From Mactra quadrangularis (Eukaryota; Mollusca; Bivalvia; Venerida; Mactridae): a DNA stretch of 64,000 bases. Of the stretch, positions 24,401 through 34,321 are shown in pieces. Numbering within the stretch: the first letter of the stretch is position 1; every line of letters starts with the position of its first letter. The DNA lies in NCBI GenBank assembly GCA_025267735.1, contig CM046311.1, forward strand, positions 32,898,895 to 32,962,894. Direction: 5' to 3'. A program made the position numbers and the translations under genes. The notes under the pieces were generated by a model that searched no databases, was not told where the DNA came from, and saw nothing but the letters and a program-made list of their open reading frames with translations.

Positions 24401-27400
24401 TGATTAAAGTCATGTAATGTCTTTCCATTAAAAATCCAAAGTTTAAGTGAGTGCACAGGTTTAAATTATCCAAGGGCCCTAAATAACATGTATATTGGGT
24501 CCACGGATTATCTGATCTCCTGTTGAGTTGTATATCCGTTCCCTTTGTTTATGGTATACTCTCCACCCAGCGGGTGTTATTGGTGACAGGAAACCATCTT
24601 GATTGTAAATTTGATTACATGTATAGTATGATTGTAGTAACCCTAAGCAAGCAACAATAAAACTGAAACAAAACTTTCAAACTTACGCATGAAACAATGA
24701 AATATATATTCAAACAGACGTGTTGAAAATATTGGGTTAAATTAATTCTAAAATTCATCTAAAACATGTTTTCCATATACTATAATTCGACATAATTAAC
24801 AAAAACTCAATCTTTATTAATGATAAATTCACTTAAGTTATACCTTTGAATTTCATTTTATTCTATAAGCGCACGATTTCTTTAGACTTTTACGCAATAA
24901 TATTGCCATTCACTGGATCCGCGCGCAGTTTCTTCACGTTTTACGCGGTTTCTCGAAATTAAACGTTGCTGAACAATGCATTATCATAGCAAACCGATTT
25001 ACTTTTATAAAAATTATCATTAAAAAAATGCACTTATTTTCACTATTTGATTTGACTTTGGTTAAGAAAGCTTGGCTTCTTGAATACTCTATTTGTATTA
25101 CATTTTCAGGTATTATATTCAATATGTAGCAAAATTGTAATCTGGAAGAATTCTAATTGTTACTTATACAAGGATATGCATGATTTCGTGATATCTTATT
25201 ATTCATACAGTGATATATATTTGCGCGTGTACATGTTACTGTATACACTAAATTTAACAATAGAAAACCGAGGGTAATGGTTGACAATTCTCATTATACA
25301 TTATACAGCATAATAATACCAAACAGGGTAATTCGAACCCTACTGTTGTTGTACCACTGTTGCTTTATCTTAGTCATAAATCTATTGGCTCACTGCCAGA
25401 ATAGGGTATTACTAAAATATAAATCGATCTTATAGATATCGTAAGGATAGTAACTCCTGATAGTACTGTGTATAATCAGATAATTGCCTAGTCGCCCCTG
25501 ATTTCAACAAATACTGAAAGGTCAAGATAGATCCACATGATTAGTCAAAGAAAGCAGGTTAGCTGAGCAGGTCGTAGTAATAAATAAGATAAAACGTGTT
25601 GATAAAAAATAGTTTAATCCAAATAAAAATATTTAACAAACGTTTTGACTGGGTTTTGAGAGATCTGATGAAAACTGTATGATATTAAAAGAGCGTACAC
25701 CGCAGAATTTGGACGAGGGTCTATCTGTTCAAATTTAATGATAATTTTGTGGACATAAAATGTGCTATAAAATGTCCTAATTTTTATGTAATGTTCATTA
25801 AGGGATAACAATAAAATTTATGTTACAGATTAAATGCGGACCATTAAAAGTCGGTAGTAAATCTTGTTCGAAAGAATGTTCAATTTTTATCATGAAAATT
25901 ATTATTTTGAGATTTCCCCCCATATTCTATTATCGACAGTCCGTTTTACGCTGTCCGTCTCAGTCGTCTCTATCAAATATAGTCCCATCATGGTCCTGTA
26001 TGTTGATCCGATAAAATATTACAAGAGGCTCGCCATTTATCAATATCGTCATACAATAAACATTTTAAAATAATTTAATTCAAACCTCCTTCTGTTTCAG
26101 CAATTCTTCATATTTTGTGATATGTTTCTTTTCACATTCTGCCGATTTCTTTCTTTCTTCCTGATTTTAGTAAAATGAAACATTTAGGGACTAAAATTTA
26201 TGAAGTATACCACTGAACTTTATAAAACAAGAAATTTAAATTATTCGGATTACTTTCAATGGGTAACCATGAAAACACTCTAAATGACAAATAAATGATA
26301 CATGTACAGTAATAAAATTGTTACATATGGAACGGATATATTTATCACTTTAATTTGAGAGCCAAAAAATAAAAATTGTCAAATTAAGAAAAAAGTTAAA
26401 GCTAAATAATACAACTGGTCGTTAAAGCATTGATTGCAAAACGTGGTCGAGTGATAATTAGTAGGAAATACAATATTTAATGTATTACTGAGTCATCCTC
26501 TTCAATAACGAAATAGTTTGCATATTTCATTTTTGAATTTTAAATTCGTTTTTAATATAATCTTTATCACAGCTATCTGATAATCATCGAAGCTTTGTTA
26601 GATATCTTGAATTTATGGTAATGGAAAATATAAACTCGATTTTGCTGTCCGGATTTTGGTTTTAAAATGTCTTGAAAAAATCAACAGTAGGTAATCGTGA
26701 CTTAAAATTAGTTTTATTAGGACACTCATGCTTTACTTGTGATTTAAATGTACAAGTGTACCTTGATTGCAAGTTTTGATGCTGCCAATGATTTTATGGT
26801 AGCTCCACGAATTCCTTCAGGCGATTTAAAATCAGCATTCAAACTTTCATCTTGTTGTTGTAGAGCTTCTTTAATCTGTTTACTATATTCTCCATTTTCA
26901 TCATAAAGTACTAGAGTGCTTGTTTCTAGCTAAAATAAACATTTAATTAATACGAAAATAAGTTTTCACTTTCATTCGAATTTTGAAATATTCCATTTTC
27001 CAATTTCCATATAATAAGTTTTGGATCGATGTAAAATCCTTTTAGTGCATTGATACCAAATAACATATGTCCACTTATAATTAATTAATCAAACTGGTAT
27101 TTTACATCATTTGGTATTTAGATTTTAATTGTTATGTACACCGATCAACGTACCTTTGCAACCTCCTGTTTAATGTTGTTTACAAGTACTAGCTTATCTT
27201 TTCTCGAGGAGCCGACTTTAACGATTTCTATCATTTATAAAATCCGCATTTTCTACTTCATTTGGAATGGACTATCGTTCACATATTATTGATAATGCAC
27301 TCATTTTACTGTTTTACACATCAACATTTGTATACATTTCTAAGTAAATAAGTTACAAATATTAGACAAAAACAACCCATAAGAATCATACCTTCTCTAC

Positions 27401-29460
27401 TTCATCGATAGTTTCAGCTTCCACCTCTTTTAGAAATTGTTTTATTGAATCAAAATTGTCGTTCATTTCCTGTCTTGTCAATCGATCATTTGCACTATGC
27501 ATAAGTTTGTGTCTTAACTTAACTAACTGCAACATGATTAATATAGTGTAGTTAGTTTTGAGATAGCATACCATTGACCAATATCGTTATGAAAACTTTC
27601 AATCTATTTCACTACGTTATCTAACCATTCTATCATTATATTACCGATTCAATATATTCAATTATGTAAAATTTAAATGAAATCTAATATAATTTGGCTT
27701 CAATTCAAAACTCCTATCATAAGACAAACACGACCTCTTTATTCCAATAAATATAAACATTGAGCAGGTTTATGCATGTCAAAATATTGCATATCAATCT
27801 ACTAAAATAACAATCTAACATAAAAGGTAGAGCATACTTTACATGTAACAGAGCACATAGTCAAGTAATATTTAGAATGAACACAATTTCATGTTTACTA
27901 TAATAATCTTGCATCGCCAGACACAAGAAAAGATTCAAATAGTGCAAAAAATAGCTATTACATTTTACGTCTGAAAATGCCTTTGTTGGCCCGTGAATTG
28001 TAATTGTTTTCTTTAAATCTGCGGCCAAATTATGTTTTGAAAATTAAGTAGTTTACTGCTCGATTCAAATTTTGTGATGCTGTTATTTAGTCAACGATCA
28101 AATATTCTCGGTACCATAGGGAATTCCCATCGAAAGAAGGGTGGTAGTTATTTTATCCGCTGTATGATGTCATTCAATAATTAGTCTAGAAACAGAAACC
28201 GATGAAAACATATGCGTGTTAACTTTATTAAAAAGTGTTGAAGATTCTGTGATTATATACCCTGTTTTACTTACTGTATCAACCTTTAAGCGTAGTTTTA
28301 GATCAAATAATTTACAATGTTTTATTAGGTTGAATATTGCCAATGGTTCAACTTTTTCTGGTCCGTCTGCATCAACGATTTCAGAATTTGCGCTGTACAT
28401 TTTAGCAAGAACCCACCAATAGGATGAAGATTCTATCTGATCTTCTGTACTGCTCTTTATCCATTCCTTGCAATTACACCAACTAAAATGAAAACGGAAT
28501 GAACGTACTTGTAATAATTTGTGAAACTTATTAAACAAAGTGTAAACAAAAAAATTAAAACAATATATTTGTTTAAGTTTACAATTTCATATAAGATATT
28601 AAGAGCACTGTATTAAAAAATAAGAAAACACTATTTCAGTTGTTTCGAAACCAAATCTGAGTTGGCCTTACAATTTTAATTTAATCACTAGAGTGTAGTA
28701 ACTGTGACATTTTTGTTGAAAATATTGAGCGTAAAAAATGATTTTAAACTCTATTGTAAACTCTGGAACGAGGAAAGATTAATTGTTCCAAATCACATTT
28801 GTCGAATTTGTCTGAAAAATAATAAAGGTATATAATGTGAAGAAGAAAAAGAATATTTTATTTTTGAATCAAAGTCAGTAGACCTGTTTGAACATACAAA
28901 TGCATTTCATAAAATATACAATCACATAGCGATAAAATATATATTATTAATAATCATTAACATACAACAGTGAAAATGACCACAATTTACGCTATTACGC
29001 TATTACATGGTTTGATAACCGAATTATCATTTTGCCGGGTGATAAGCTGATATCTTAATAAAACTACATTTGTTTTTCTTTAGCTAAATTACAATTAAAG
29101 ATATTACCTGTATTCAAAATTATCTAGTTGTTCCTCAAATATTTTTCCACAAGTTACACAGCTGTTATCTTTAAGGACCCACTTTATAGTAGGTAAAGCT
29201 TTACTGTGGGATTCATTTAAAGTTGATTTTGTTTTAGGTTGATGCAGTTTATTCACTTCTCCTCTTACTGTAACTTTCATCATTAATTCTTTAAAATGTT
29301 CCCCTTCATGAGGTCCATGCATATTATCTAATCTTTGAGCAAAATTTTCTGTTTGACTTTTAATAAATTTAATTGAACCATCTCGGGCTTCCTTGAGACC
29401 AAGTACTGCCTTGGCCCAGTTTGAAAACTCCTCCTCAAATTTGTCTTCATGCTGCGCCAT
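15398..29460 (-). CDS. CXorf38-like (DUF4559) HEPN-type gene with tandem coiled-coil exons, 3' end not found
   Basis: The join of exons 29460-29108, 28482-28275, 27526-27392, 27192-27154, 26929-26762, 26160-26086, 23025-22996, 22280-22197, 21650-21567, 18660-18577, 17411-17328, 16745-16662 and 15472-15398 is open for 501 codons. All joins from exon 2 onward are phase 0. Residues 1-187 resemble the CXorf38 family: a C101-x2-C104 pair, a WCNC motif at 119-122, then WWVLAKMY and DADGPEKVEPLAIFNLIKHC. Exon 3 adds LRHKLMHS, where R192-x4-H197 is the HEPN signature. HEPN domains can be RNases or inactive RNA/partner-binding folds; activity here is inference. The remainder is charged coiled coil, so oligomerisation is likely. 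No signal peptide or membrane segment is seen, so a cytosolic protein is likely. A possible 5'UTR acceptor (TTTCAG) lies near 29488. No terminal exon with stop and poly(A) signal was identified; exons may be missing. Family relatives are expanded in bivalves, where immune roles have been proposed. Confidence 0.7.
15543..15740 (+). repeat. tRNA-derived SINE fragment upstream of array exon f
   Basis: TCCTGGCTAGCTCAATCGGTAGC, a GCAAGCCTAATGATCGAGGAG block and an intact B box GGTTCGAATCCCGGGCGAGG. This is the best-preserved head in the array. Confidence 0.75.
15741..16600. other. Intronic sequence between array exons e and f
   Basis: Longer than the other unit introns, suggesting an unrecognised insertion. 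The 78-codon open frame at 16071-16307 has no domain. No TIRs were found. Confidence 0.35.
16662..16745 (-). CDS. Array exon e: diverged 28-codon four-heptad unit
   Basis: ATTATAG|ATAGAC to AGCAAT|GTATGT, 84 nt in phase 0 (IDELQAKYQRELENDTRQED...). More diverged than a-d, but length, phase and splice sites are conserved. Confidence 0.7.
16799..16990 (+). repeat. tRNA-derived SINE fragment upstream of array exon e
   Basis: CATAGCTAGTTTCGTGGGTAAC, ATGATTACTGATTCAGGAG and TTCGATTCC are remnants of A and B boxes at the usual offset. Confidence 0.55.
17328..17411 (-). CDS. Array exon d: 28-codon four-heptad unit
   Basis: ATTACAG|ATAGGC to AATAAT|GTATGT, 84 nt in phase 0 (IGALELNLQHEIKKNETHEE...). 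Same register as exons a-c. Confidence 0.75.
17478..17690 (+). repeat. tRNA-derived SINE fragment upstream of array exon d
   Basis: Degraded head (GCTCTGTGGGTAAAAGCACACCTACAGATCGATGATT) and tail similar to the other array SINEs. Confidence 0.6.
17768..18055 (+). mobile_element. Longer SINE copy with conserved 3' domain
   Basis: tRNA-like head ACCCGGCTAGCTCAGTTGGTAGC with B-box remnant, then a body resembling the array SINEs (CATGAAATAATATCAACGG). The 3' part GTTGACTGACCGCCGTGATATGACC matches the 3' domain of the SINEs at 29684 and 55348. It links the array SINEs to that family. Confidence 0.7.
18287..18515 (+). repeat. Dispersed ~230-bp repeat, copy 2, inside the exon array
   Basis: Homologous to 5105-5335. 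It interrupts the intron between array exons c and d. Confidence 0.7.
18577..18660 (-). CDS. Array exon c: 28-codon four-heptad unit
   Basis: GTTCAG|GTTGAC to AACATT|GTATGT, 84 nt in phase 0 (VDTLDSKLQHEIKKNEALEE...). Heptad core V1, L4, L8, N15, L18, F22. Confidence 0.75.
18728..18960 (+). repeat. tRNA-derived SINE fragment upstream of array exon c
   Basis: GGCTAGCTCAGTGGGTAGC, GCAAGCTTACTGATAGAGAAG and AGTTCAATTCC are followed by the same body as at 21717. It lies ~70 bp from the acceptor. Confidence 0.7.
19212..19262 (-). pseudogene. Dead array exon, 3' half
   Basis: Its last ~45 nt end AGCAAT|GTATGT, like the live array exons (NKTHENNFTELKSN in frame), but the 5' half lies on the other side of the insertion. 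The donor site is intact. Confidence 0.75.
19263..20375. mobile_element. ~1.1 kb TIR insertion splitting an array exon
   Basis: CCAACTTTTAGACCCAT (19263-19279) and its complement (20359-20375) are perfect 17-bp inverted repeats at the two edges of the split exon. A CAT triplet lies just outside each end and might be the target duplication. The interior is AT-rich with no recognised transposase. The superfamily cannot be assigned. Confidence 0.75.
20384..20417 (-). pseudogene. Dead array exon, 5' half
   Basis: ATCTAAG|ATCAAC aligns with the start of the other array exons (AAACTCAAATTACACCATGAAAC). The third codon is TAA in the array frame. The exon breaks off where the TIR insertion at 19263-20375 begins. 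Confidence 0.75.
20486..20700 (+). repeat. tRNA-derived SINE fragment upstream of the dead exon
   Basis: CAAGCAAGCCTACTGATCGAGGA and an intact B box GTTCGAATCCCGGGCGAGGA, followed by the same body as 15543-15740 (ATTTCAACTGTTATTCTACC). The A box is decayed. Confidence 0.7.
20701..21540. other. Intronic stretch with a short tandem repeat
   Basis: TATATTTAACTCGTC(G/A)(G/C)TTAAGCG is repeated about three times at 21250-21330, and a C-run lies at about 21175-21183. The 116-codon open frame across this (21169-21519) has no domain and is not supported. Confidence 0.4.
21567..21650 (-). CDS. Array exon b: 28-codon four-heptad unit
   Basis: CATTCAG|ATAGAC to AACAAT|GTATGT, 84 nt in phase 0 (IDALELKLQHEIKKNETHMD...). 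It is almost identical to exon a in its first half. Confidence 0.75.
21717..21930 (+). repeat. tRNA-derived SINE fragment upstream of array exon b
   Basis: GATAGCTCAGTTGGTAGC, GCAAGCCTACTGATCGAGGAG and a degraded B box (AGTTCAATTCC) are followed by the SINE body (ATGGAGCAATATCATGAAGT). It lies about 67 bp upstream of the acceptor. Confidence 0.7.
22197..22280 (-). CDS. Array exon a: 28-codon four-heptad unit
   Basis: CCTTCAG|ATAGAC to AGCCAT|GTATGT, 84 nt in phase 0 (IDALELKLQLETKKNETHTD...). Positions 1, 4, 8, 22 and 25 are hydrophobic or aromatic and position 15 is Asn, as in a buried coiled-coil a position. The donor intron begins with the conserved GTATGTA of the series. Confidence 0.75.
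22346..22520 (+). repeat. tRNA-derived SINE fragment upstream of array exon a
   Basis: A-box-like GGCTAGCTCAG..TAGC and the phrase GCAAGCCTACTGGTCGAGGAG are present, while the B box is decayed. It lies about 65 bp upstream (minus strand) of the exon acceptor. Confidence 0.65.
22996..23025 (-). CDS. Exon 7: 10-codon coiled-coil micro-exon
   Basis: TTGTAG|GAATTA to TATCAG|GTATTT gives 30 nt in phase 0 (ELERRTKQYQ). Tiny, but both splice sites are good and the phase fits its neighbours. Confidence 0.5.
23026..26085. other. Large intron of the CXorf38-like gene
   Basis: No further exon was convincing here. A ~205-bp tandem duplication is visible around TCAAATTTGTCCATAG at 23340 and 23547. The open frames at 23817-24204 and 25614-26073 have no domain or splice support. 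Confidence 0.4.
26086..26160 (-). CDS. Exon 6: 25-codon coiled-coil exon
   Basis: AAAATCAG|GAAGAA to AAGGAG|GTTTGA gives 75 nt in phase 0 (EERKKSAECEKKHITKYEEL...). It is highly charged with a heptad-like spacing of hydrophobics. Confidence 0.65.
26762..26929 (-). CDS. Exon 5: 56-codon coil exon
   Basis: TTTATTTTAG|CTAGAA to ATCAAG|GTACAC gives 168 nt in phase 0. The sequence (LETSTLVLYDENGEYSKQI...) is charged and helix-prone, ending SLAASKLAIK. No known domain was recognised. Good splice consensus and a fully open frame support it. Confidence 0.7.
27154..27192 (-). CDS. Exon 4: 13-codon linker/coil exon
   Basis: GATAAG|CTAGTA to GCAAAG|GTACG gives 39 nt in phase 0 (LVLVNNIKQEVAK). The other AG sites upstream that I checked lead into stops or the wrong phase. 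The pyrimidine tract before this AG is weak, so the exact acceptor is uncertain. Confidence 0.45.
27392..27526 (-). CDS. Exon 3: HEPN R-x4-H motif
   Basis: TTGCAG|TTAGTT opens and GAGAAG|GTATG closes a 135-nt phase-0 exon of 45 residues. It carries LRHKLMHSANDRL, the R-x4-H signature followed by Ser, as in CXorf38 and DZIP3-like HEPN domains. It then carries an amphipathic segment (FDSIKQFLKEVEAE) typical of the last helix. Confidence 0.75.
28275..28482 (-). CDS. Exon 2: W-C-N-C and GPE segment of the domain
   Basis: Acceptor CATTTTAG and donor GATACA|GTAAGT flank 208 nt. Joining phase 2 to 1 creates Ser118 and then WCNCKEWIK. The strings WWVLAKMY, DADGPEK and LAIFNLIKHCKLFD follow the CXorf38 family pattern in order. 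It ends in phase 0. Confidence 0.75.
29108..29460 (-). CDS. Exon 1: start codon and CxxC half of the CXorf38-like domain
   Basis: Starts at ATG 29460 (MAQHEDKFEEEFSNWAKAV) and ends CAG|GTAATA. It has 353 nt, leaving phase 2. The first 60 residues are predicted helical and the second half carries C101VTC104. The ATG is the first after a plausible TTTCAG acceptor at about 29488, implying an upstream untranslated exon. Confidence 0.75.
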
Positions 29461-29683
29461 TTTATCCTAACTTTAACCAGTCAAATCTGAAACGTAAGAT
29501 ATCATGTTATCAGACCTTTACATGTTTTACATAAGAATATATTGAAATAAGATAAATCGCGGTCATATGTCTTCGTTACGTTTTCTAAAATTAGTATCTT
29601 GATAGAAATTAGTAAATGTTCAATGTCACAATGTAAAGCACCTCTTAACTGCGTCTATTTTTCTCCTAATACCTGCTTATCTT

Positions 29684-29976
29684 AACCCGGGTCGATAGCG
29701 CAGTTGGTAGCGCGCCGGGATTTGGATACTCGTGCCCAAGGGGGTGCGGGTTCGAATCTCACCTGGGGAGGTTATACCCTTCCATGAAAATGTGACAATA
29801 ATGTCGATTTTCCTCCATTGATTAGATAATATGGAGAAGTTTCCGGTCTTGTGGAAGGGTAGGTGAGTACTGGTTATAGACAATGGTCCAGGAAAGCTAG
29901 GTTAGATGCGCTGGACGCCGTGAAATGACCTACAATTGTGTTGACACGGCGTTAACTCCAATAAATAAATGAAATA
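29684..29976 (+). mobile_element. Full-length tRNA-derived SINE with target-site duplication
   Basis: The head has an A box (TAGCGCAGTTGGTAGCGCG) and B box (GGGTTCGAATCTC). The body includes ATACCCTTCCATGAAAAT, and the 3' domain GGACGCCGTGAAATGACCT ends in GTTAACTCCAATAAATAAAT. ACCTGCTTATCTT flanks it at 29671-29683 and 29977-29989, a 13-bp duplication. It is about 93% similar by eye to 55348-55638. Not a functional tRNA gene, because the head is embedded in a longer element. Confidence 0.9.
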
Positions 29977-29989
29977 ACCTGCTTATCTT

Positions 29990-30760
29990 TATAGTTTTTT
30001 TGTAATTATTTATAACTACAGAATAACATATGTATATTTACAATAGATTGTTACAATAAACATAATAAAGAATTATTGTACTATATATATTTACAATAGA
30101 TTATTATAATAAACATAATAAAGAGTTATTGTACTACATGTCTTGGTCTGTCTTGGTTTATAGAATGGAGCATTGTTAAAGAGTAATACAATCAAAAAGG
30201 AGAGAGAGACAATGTTATATATTAAACAACAACAATATCGTGTACAAATTATATCTGAAATTTTAAATTGCTTCTACAATTCTTAAACCCTCTACTTTTC
30301 ACCATGCCAGATTACTTCTGTCAAAAACACAGACTTAAATTGAAAGATAATCATGTCCTAAGTTTAATCTATACAAAAGAATTGAATGTATTGTAACACA
30401 GTATACAAAATTAAAATTAAAGACTTCATGTTATCTCTAAAAATAGAAGGTAGGTAATCACTCCATATTATTTTTGTACTTTATATGTACTATTTTATGT
30501 AATGATTCTATTTCATAAGGAAGGTTAAATGTATTGTAACACAGTGAAAATTATTAAGATAGCACTACAAGTACATATCTACTAAAGGGGGATAATTACT
30601 CCATATGACAGTTTTTATAAGATGATATACATATGCAAGACATATTATGAAATAATCAGTACCAAAAAATGAACAAATTGTAACACAATGACAATACATA
30701 ATAGAACGAACATCGACTATTACAAGGATTAATTTTAATGATTTTTAAGGGGAAGGAAAA
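29990..30760. other. Non-coding; includes a ~66-bp tandem duplication
   Basis: TTTACAATAGATTGTTACAATAAACATAATAAAGAATTATTGTACTA-type sequence occurs twice in 30031-30140. AATGTATTGTAACACAGT recurs at about 30386 and 30529. The stretch near 30745-30785 (A-rich) could be the 3' end of the adjacent LINE. Confidence 0.45.
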
Positions 30761-30779
30761 AAAACGTAAAAAAAATAAA

Positions 30780-33390
30780 GATCTAGTCAAGGAAGGTGTT
30801 GTATTTCCATAGCTGGAATTTTCAAGTCATATAGTGGCTTTTCTGAAATTTACCAACAAACATACATTTAAAAAAAACAATGTTGGATGTAAAACATACA
30901 AGGTACATGGACAATTACTGATTGGATGAATTTTCAATGGCTATAATGAAGCAATTCCACTTTTTTGTAAAACTTTCAAGTTTAAAGCTTTTTCTTGCTA
31001 TGACCTTTTCTGTGATCAAGGTTGACAATAAGTGCCTCTTAAAATGCACCAGGGCTGGTGATGTTTCTTTAAACTTACAAGAATAGATAAACTTTTTTGC
31101 AGTTATGATTATAAAGTTAAAAATTGTGTCTTCAATGTTTTTTATAGGTCGACCAACCATTATCTCTTGTTTTGACCATGCGTAATTAATTTTTCGATTG
31201 GTATCTACAACCCAAAGTTTTAATTCTGCCCAAAAACTTGATACTACAGGGCAATCTGTAAATAAGTGTGTAAGTGTTTCTTGGTCATTATTACAGAATG
31301 AGCAAGAATCGTCATTTCGTAGTTTCATTTTTTTCAAGAGATAATTTGTACCTAATATTCTGTTTATCACTTTATATTGGAACCATAATAAGTTTGAGTC
31401 TTTGGATATTTTGAATGGTATGTTAAAATAATATTGCCTTTAAAATTTTCATTTAACATTAATTCATTTTCCCATTTTAACATAGAAGTCGTTCTTAATT
31501 CTTTATTAATCAGCGAGTCATAAATATTCCTACAACCTCTTTTCCTTAAAGTAATTATTTTTATGTATATGGGCTGAATAACTTGTTCTTTAGCAATTTG
31601 CTTTGGAACTACTTTGATTTTGTTATAGCAAGACTTTAAACAGTTTACTTAACCATTATACTGCAGGAAATTAGTTTGCACATCATAAATTTGAGAGATT
31701 CTTGCAAAGGATAAAAACTCCCCGTTTTCATTTAAAAGATTTTCGACTACAAGGATACCTTTCTCATAATATTTTTTGAAAAAAAAATACTATTGCCACC
31801 TATCTTAAACATTGTGTTATACCATAATGGTAGTTTGACAAATTCTTCCCAGGATTGTACCCTATACATACTAGTAAATGTGCCATAACTTTTGAAAACA
31901 TCTTTCCAAAACGGATTACTGATCATTGCCTCTGTTCTTTTAGGAAAGTCATTTCCAAAGACACTAAATTGACATATTTGAGGAAAAACGGCACGTACTA
32001 AATCAAAATATTTTGTTTGATGAGTCAGGTACCTTCTAAGCCAAGTCGATTTTAGGGAGGTAATAAAATTTGCAATGTCTAACACCCTTAGTCCACCATA
32101 TTTATAATCTTGCGATATGAAGTTTCTTTTAATTTTATCTGGTTTATTGCTCCACAGAAAATTGAAGATTAGGGTTTGCAAAGTTTTAATAATTTCAATA
32201 TTTGGATTGGGTAAACTCAATATTAGATAGTTTAGTTTTGATAAAGCCAAGGTTTTTATGATAACATTTTTACCTATAGGGGTTAGATTTCTCTTGGACC
32301 AGTGTAAAAAGAGAGTTCTAATTTCTTGAACTTTCTGATTATAATTATAATTAACCATCTCTGTCAGATCTTTATAAAAAGTGATACCAAGAAGTTTAAA
32401 TTGGTTTGTTTCCCAAGTCAAACCTAAATCTGAACAAATTGGATAATTCCTGTTTTTATAAGCTCCAATCCAAAAAGCTTTTGTTTTATTTACATTGATG
32501 TGCAAACCAGACATATTAGCATAAAATTTTAATACTAGCATTGTTTCTCTAAGTGATGTTTCAGTTCCATCAAGTATAAGAGTAGTATCATCAGCATATT
32601 GCGAGATCAAGAACTCGGAATTGTTTACAGTTATTCCTTTGATTTTTTTGTTTTGCCTGATACAAATTGATAAAACTTCAGCACATAAAATGAAAAATGA
32701 ATAAATAAGGAGAGAGAGGATCCCCTTGACGGCATCCTCTGTACAGGTTAAACCAGTCAGAGAGGTGGCCATTAACAATAACTGAAGAACAGATGTTTGT
32801 GTAAAAGAGTTTAACCCATCTTATCAAATTTGGACCAAACTTGAAAAAAGTCAAAGATTTATACATAAATTTCCAAGATATGGAATCAAAAGCAGTTGAA
32901 AAATCAAGTAATAGAAGCATTCCAGGAATTTTATTAATTTCAGAGTAAAACATAATGTCATAGACTACACGTATGTTATCACCGATGAATCTACCTGGTA
33001 AAAAAACCACTCTGATTTTCATTTATTATTTTAGATAAAACATTTTTTAGACGAAGAGCAATAGATGCTGAAGCTATTTTATAAGCAACATTCAGCAAAG
33101 AAATTGGTCTCCAATTTGAAAGTTGTAATTTATTTTTATCTCCCTTTGGTATACATGTAATTATTCCTTGTTTCATTGTAACTGACAGTTCCCCCTTATT
33201 AAATGCTTCATTTATTGATCGGACTAAAAAGTAACCAATATCTTTCCAAAAGAATTTATAAAAGGATGTAGTGAAACCACTACTACCAGGTGATGTGTTA
33301 TTTTTCATTTTTTTGAGACTCTGTAACATTTTATCTTTATAGTTTGTTATAAAAACAAAAACTATAAATAACACTTACTACAAACATATA
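30780..33390 (-). mobile_element. Decayed L1/Tx1-like LINE, reverse transcriptase and C-terminal part
   Basis: Four overlapping open segments (33374-32991, 33022-32678, 32778-31747, 31370-30915) in shifting frames give the RT motifs in order. Seen are ITCIPKG...NWRPISLLN, then MLLLLDFSTAFDSISW, then GCRQGDPLSPYLF, then the catalytic SQYADDTTLILDG, then GLHINVNKTKAFWIG. The C-terminal segment carries CSFCNNDQETLTHLFTDCP, a zinc-knuckle-like end common in this clade. At least three frameshifts and several stops make it a dead copy. The endonuclease and ORF1 are absent, so it is 5'-truncated. Clade assignment to L1/Tx1 is from motif style, not a tree. Confidence 0.85.
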
Positions 33391-34189
33391 ATTATACTAC
33401 ACCTCCGCAGGTATATTCACCAGAGGACAATGTAACAGAATGAAGCAGGGTAAAATGCAATTCAGACTTTCTCAGTACAAATTTTTCATGGTATAATAGT
33501 CTATCCCTTTCATCTCTATTATATTCGTAATCAATGTAACATCATTAAATTGTTTACAACCAGCAAGTAAAATTTGAATTGAATTTGAATGGTTTCAGGC
33601 TCACACGGTTCAAGGTCTAGATTACAAGAATCACAATTGTAAACATGCCCGCCATTATGGTTTGCAATCAAATGGCAATATACCTATTTGGAGTAGAGTC
33701 TGCAAATATCATGTGGCGATACTCTCCAGTGCATCGGTTCGGAATATCCACTTGTTCACTGCCAAAATACTACGTGCAAACCGACATTGATATTTTTAGA
33801 CAAATACACACAAACGTTTAAATCGCATGACTGTCACGTGGTTTTTAAAAACAGATGCAAAAGATTCTCACGCCTGTAATTGCAAAATATCGAAATGCAA
33901 AGATGTTGGACAGTTTTGCTTTAGTTAGAAAATGGAAATTAACAAAAATGAAAGTAAACATTGGTCATTATAAACACACGTATCTCTGATAATTTACCTG
34001 TAAACATAGAGCGACTTATTTCACTTCAATACAAAGTGTAGCCACGGTATATATGACGTCAAATGCGGTTGCATTTGTCACTAGTACCATACCATATAAG
34101 GCAGAAAAACGTTATGTAACGTGCACCGAGCGGCCGGTTGAAAACTATTTAACACTAATAAAATGCTGTGTACAATATATTATTAGTTA
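33391..34189. other. No gene seen; one CRE-like palindrome
   Basis: TGACGTCA occurs at 34054-34061. Otherwise unrecognised sequence, slightly GC-richer than the average. Confidence 0.4.
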
Positions 34190-34321
34190 TAAAGATTTTT
34201 GACGGTGTATATGGGTCCTTATACCCCGAGAGTACATATATATGGTTATATGGCTGTATATGTAGGGTTATATGTAGCTTCGAGGGGTATAAGGACCCAT
34301 ATTCGCCGTCAGAAATCTTTA
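34190..34321. mobile_element. 132-bp foldback MITE
   Basis: The left arm (TAAAGATTTTTGACGG...ATATGGGTCCTTATACCCC) and right arm are ~40-bp inverted repeats with few mismatches, leaving a loop of about 50 bp. The open frames across it are by-products. Confidence 0.8.

Noticed and set aside
29684..29776. Functional tRNA gene
   Set aside because: A and B boxes are present, but the head is part of a ~290-bp element with a target duplication and a near-identical copy at 55348. It is a SINE.
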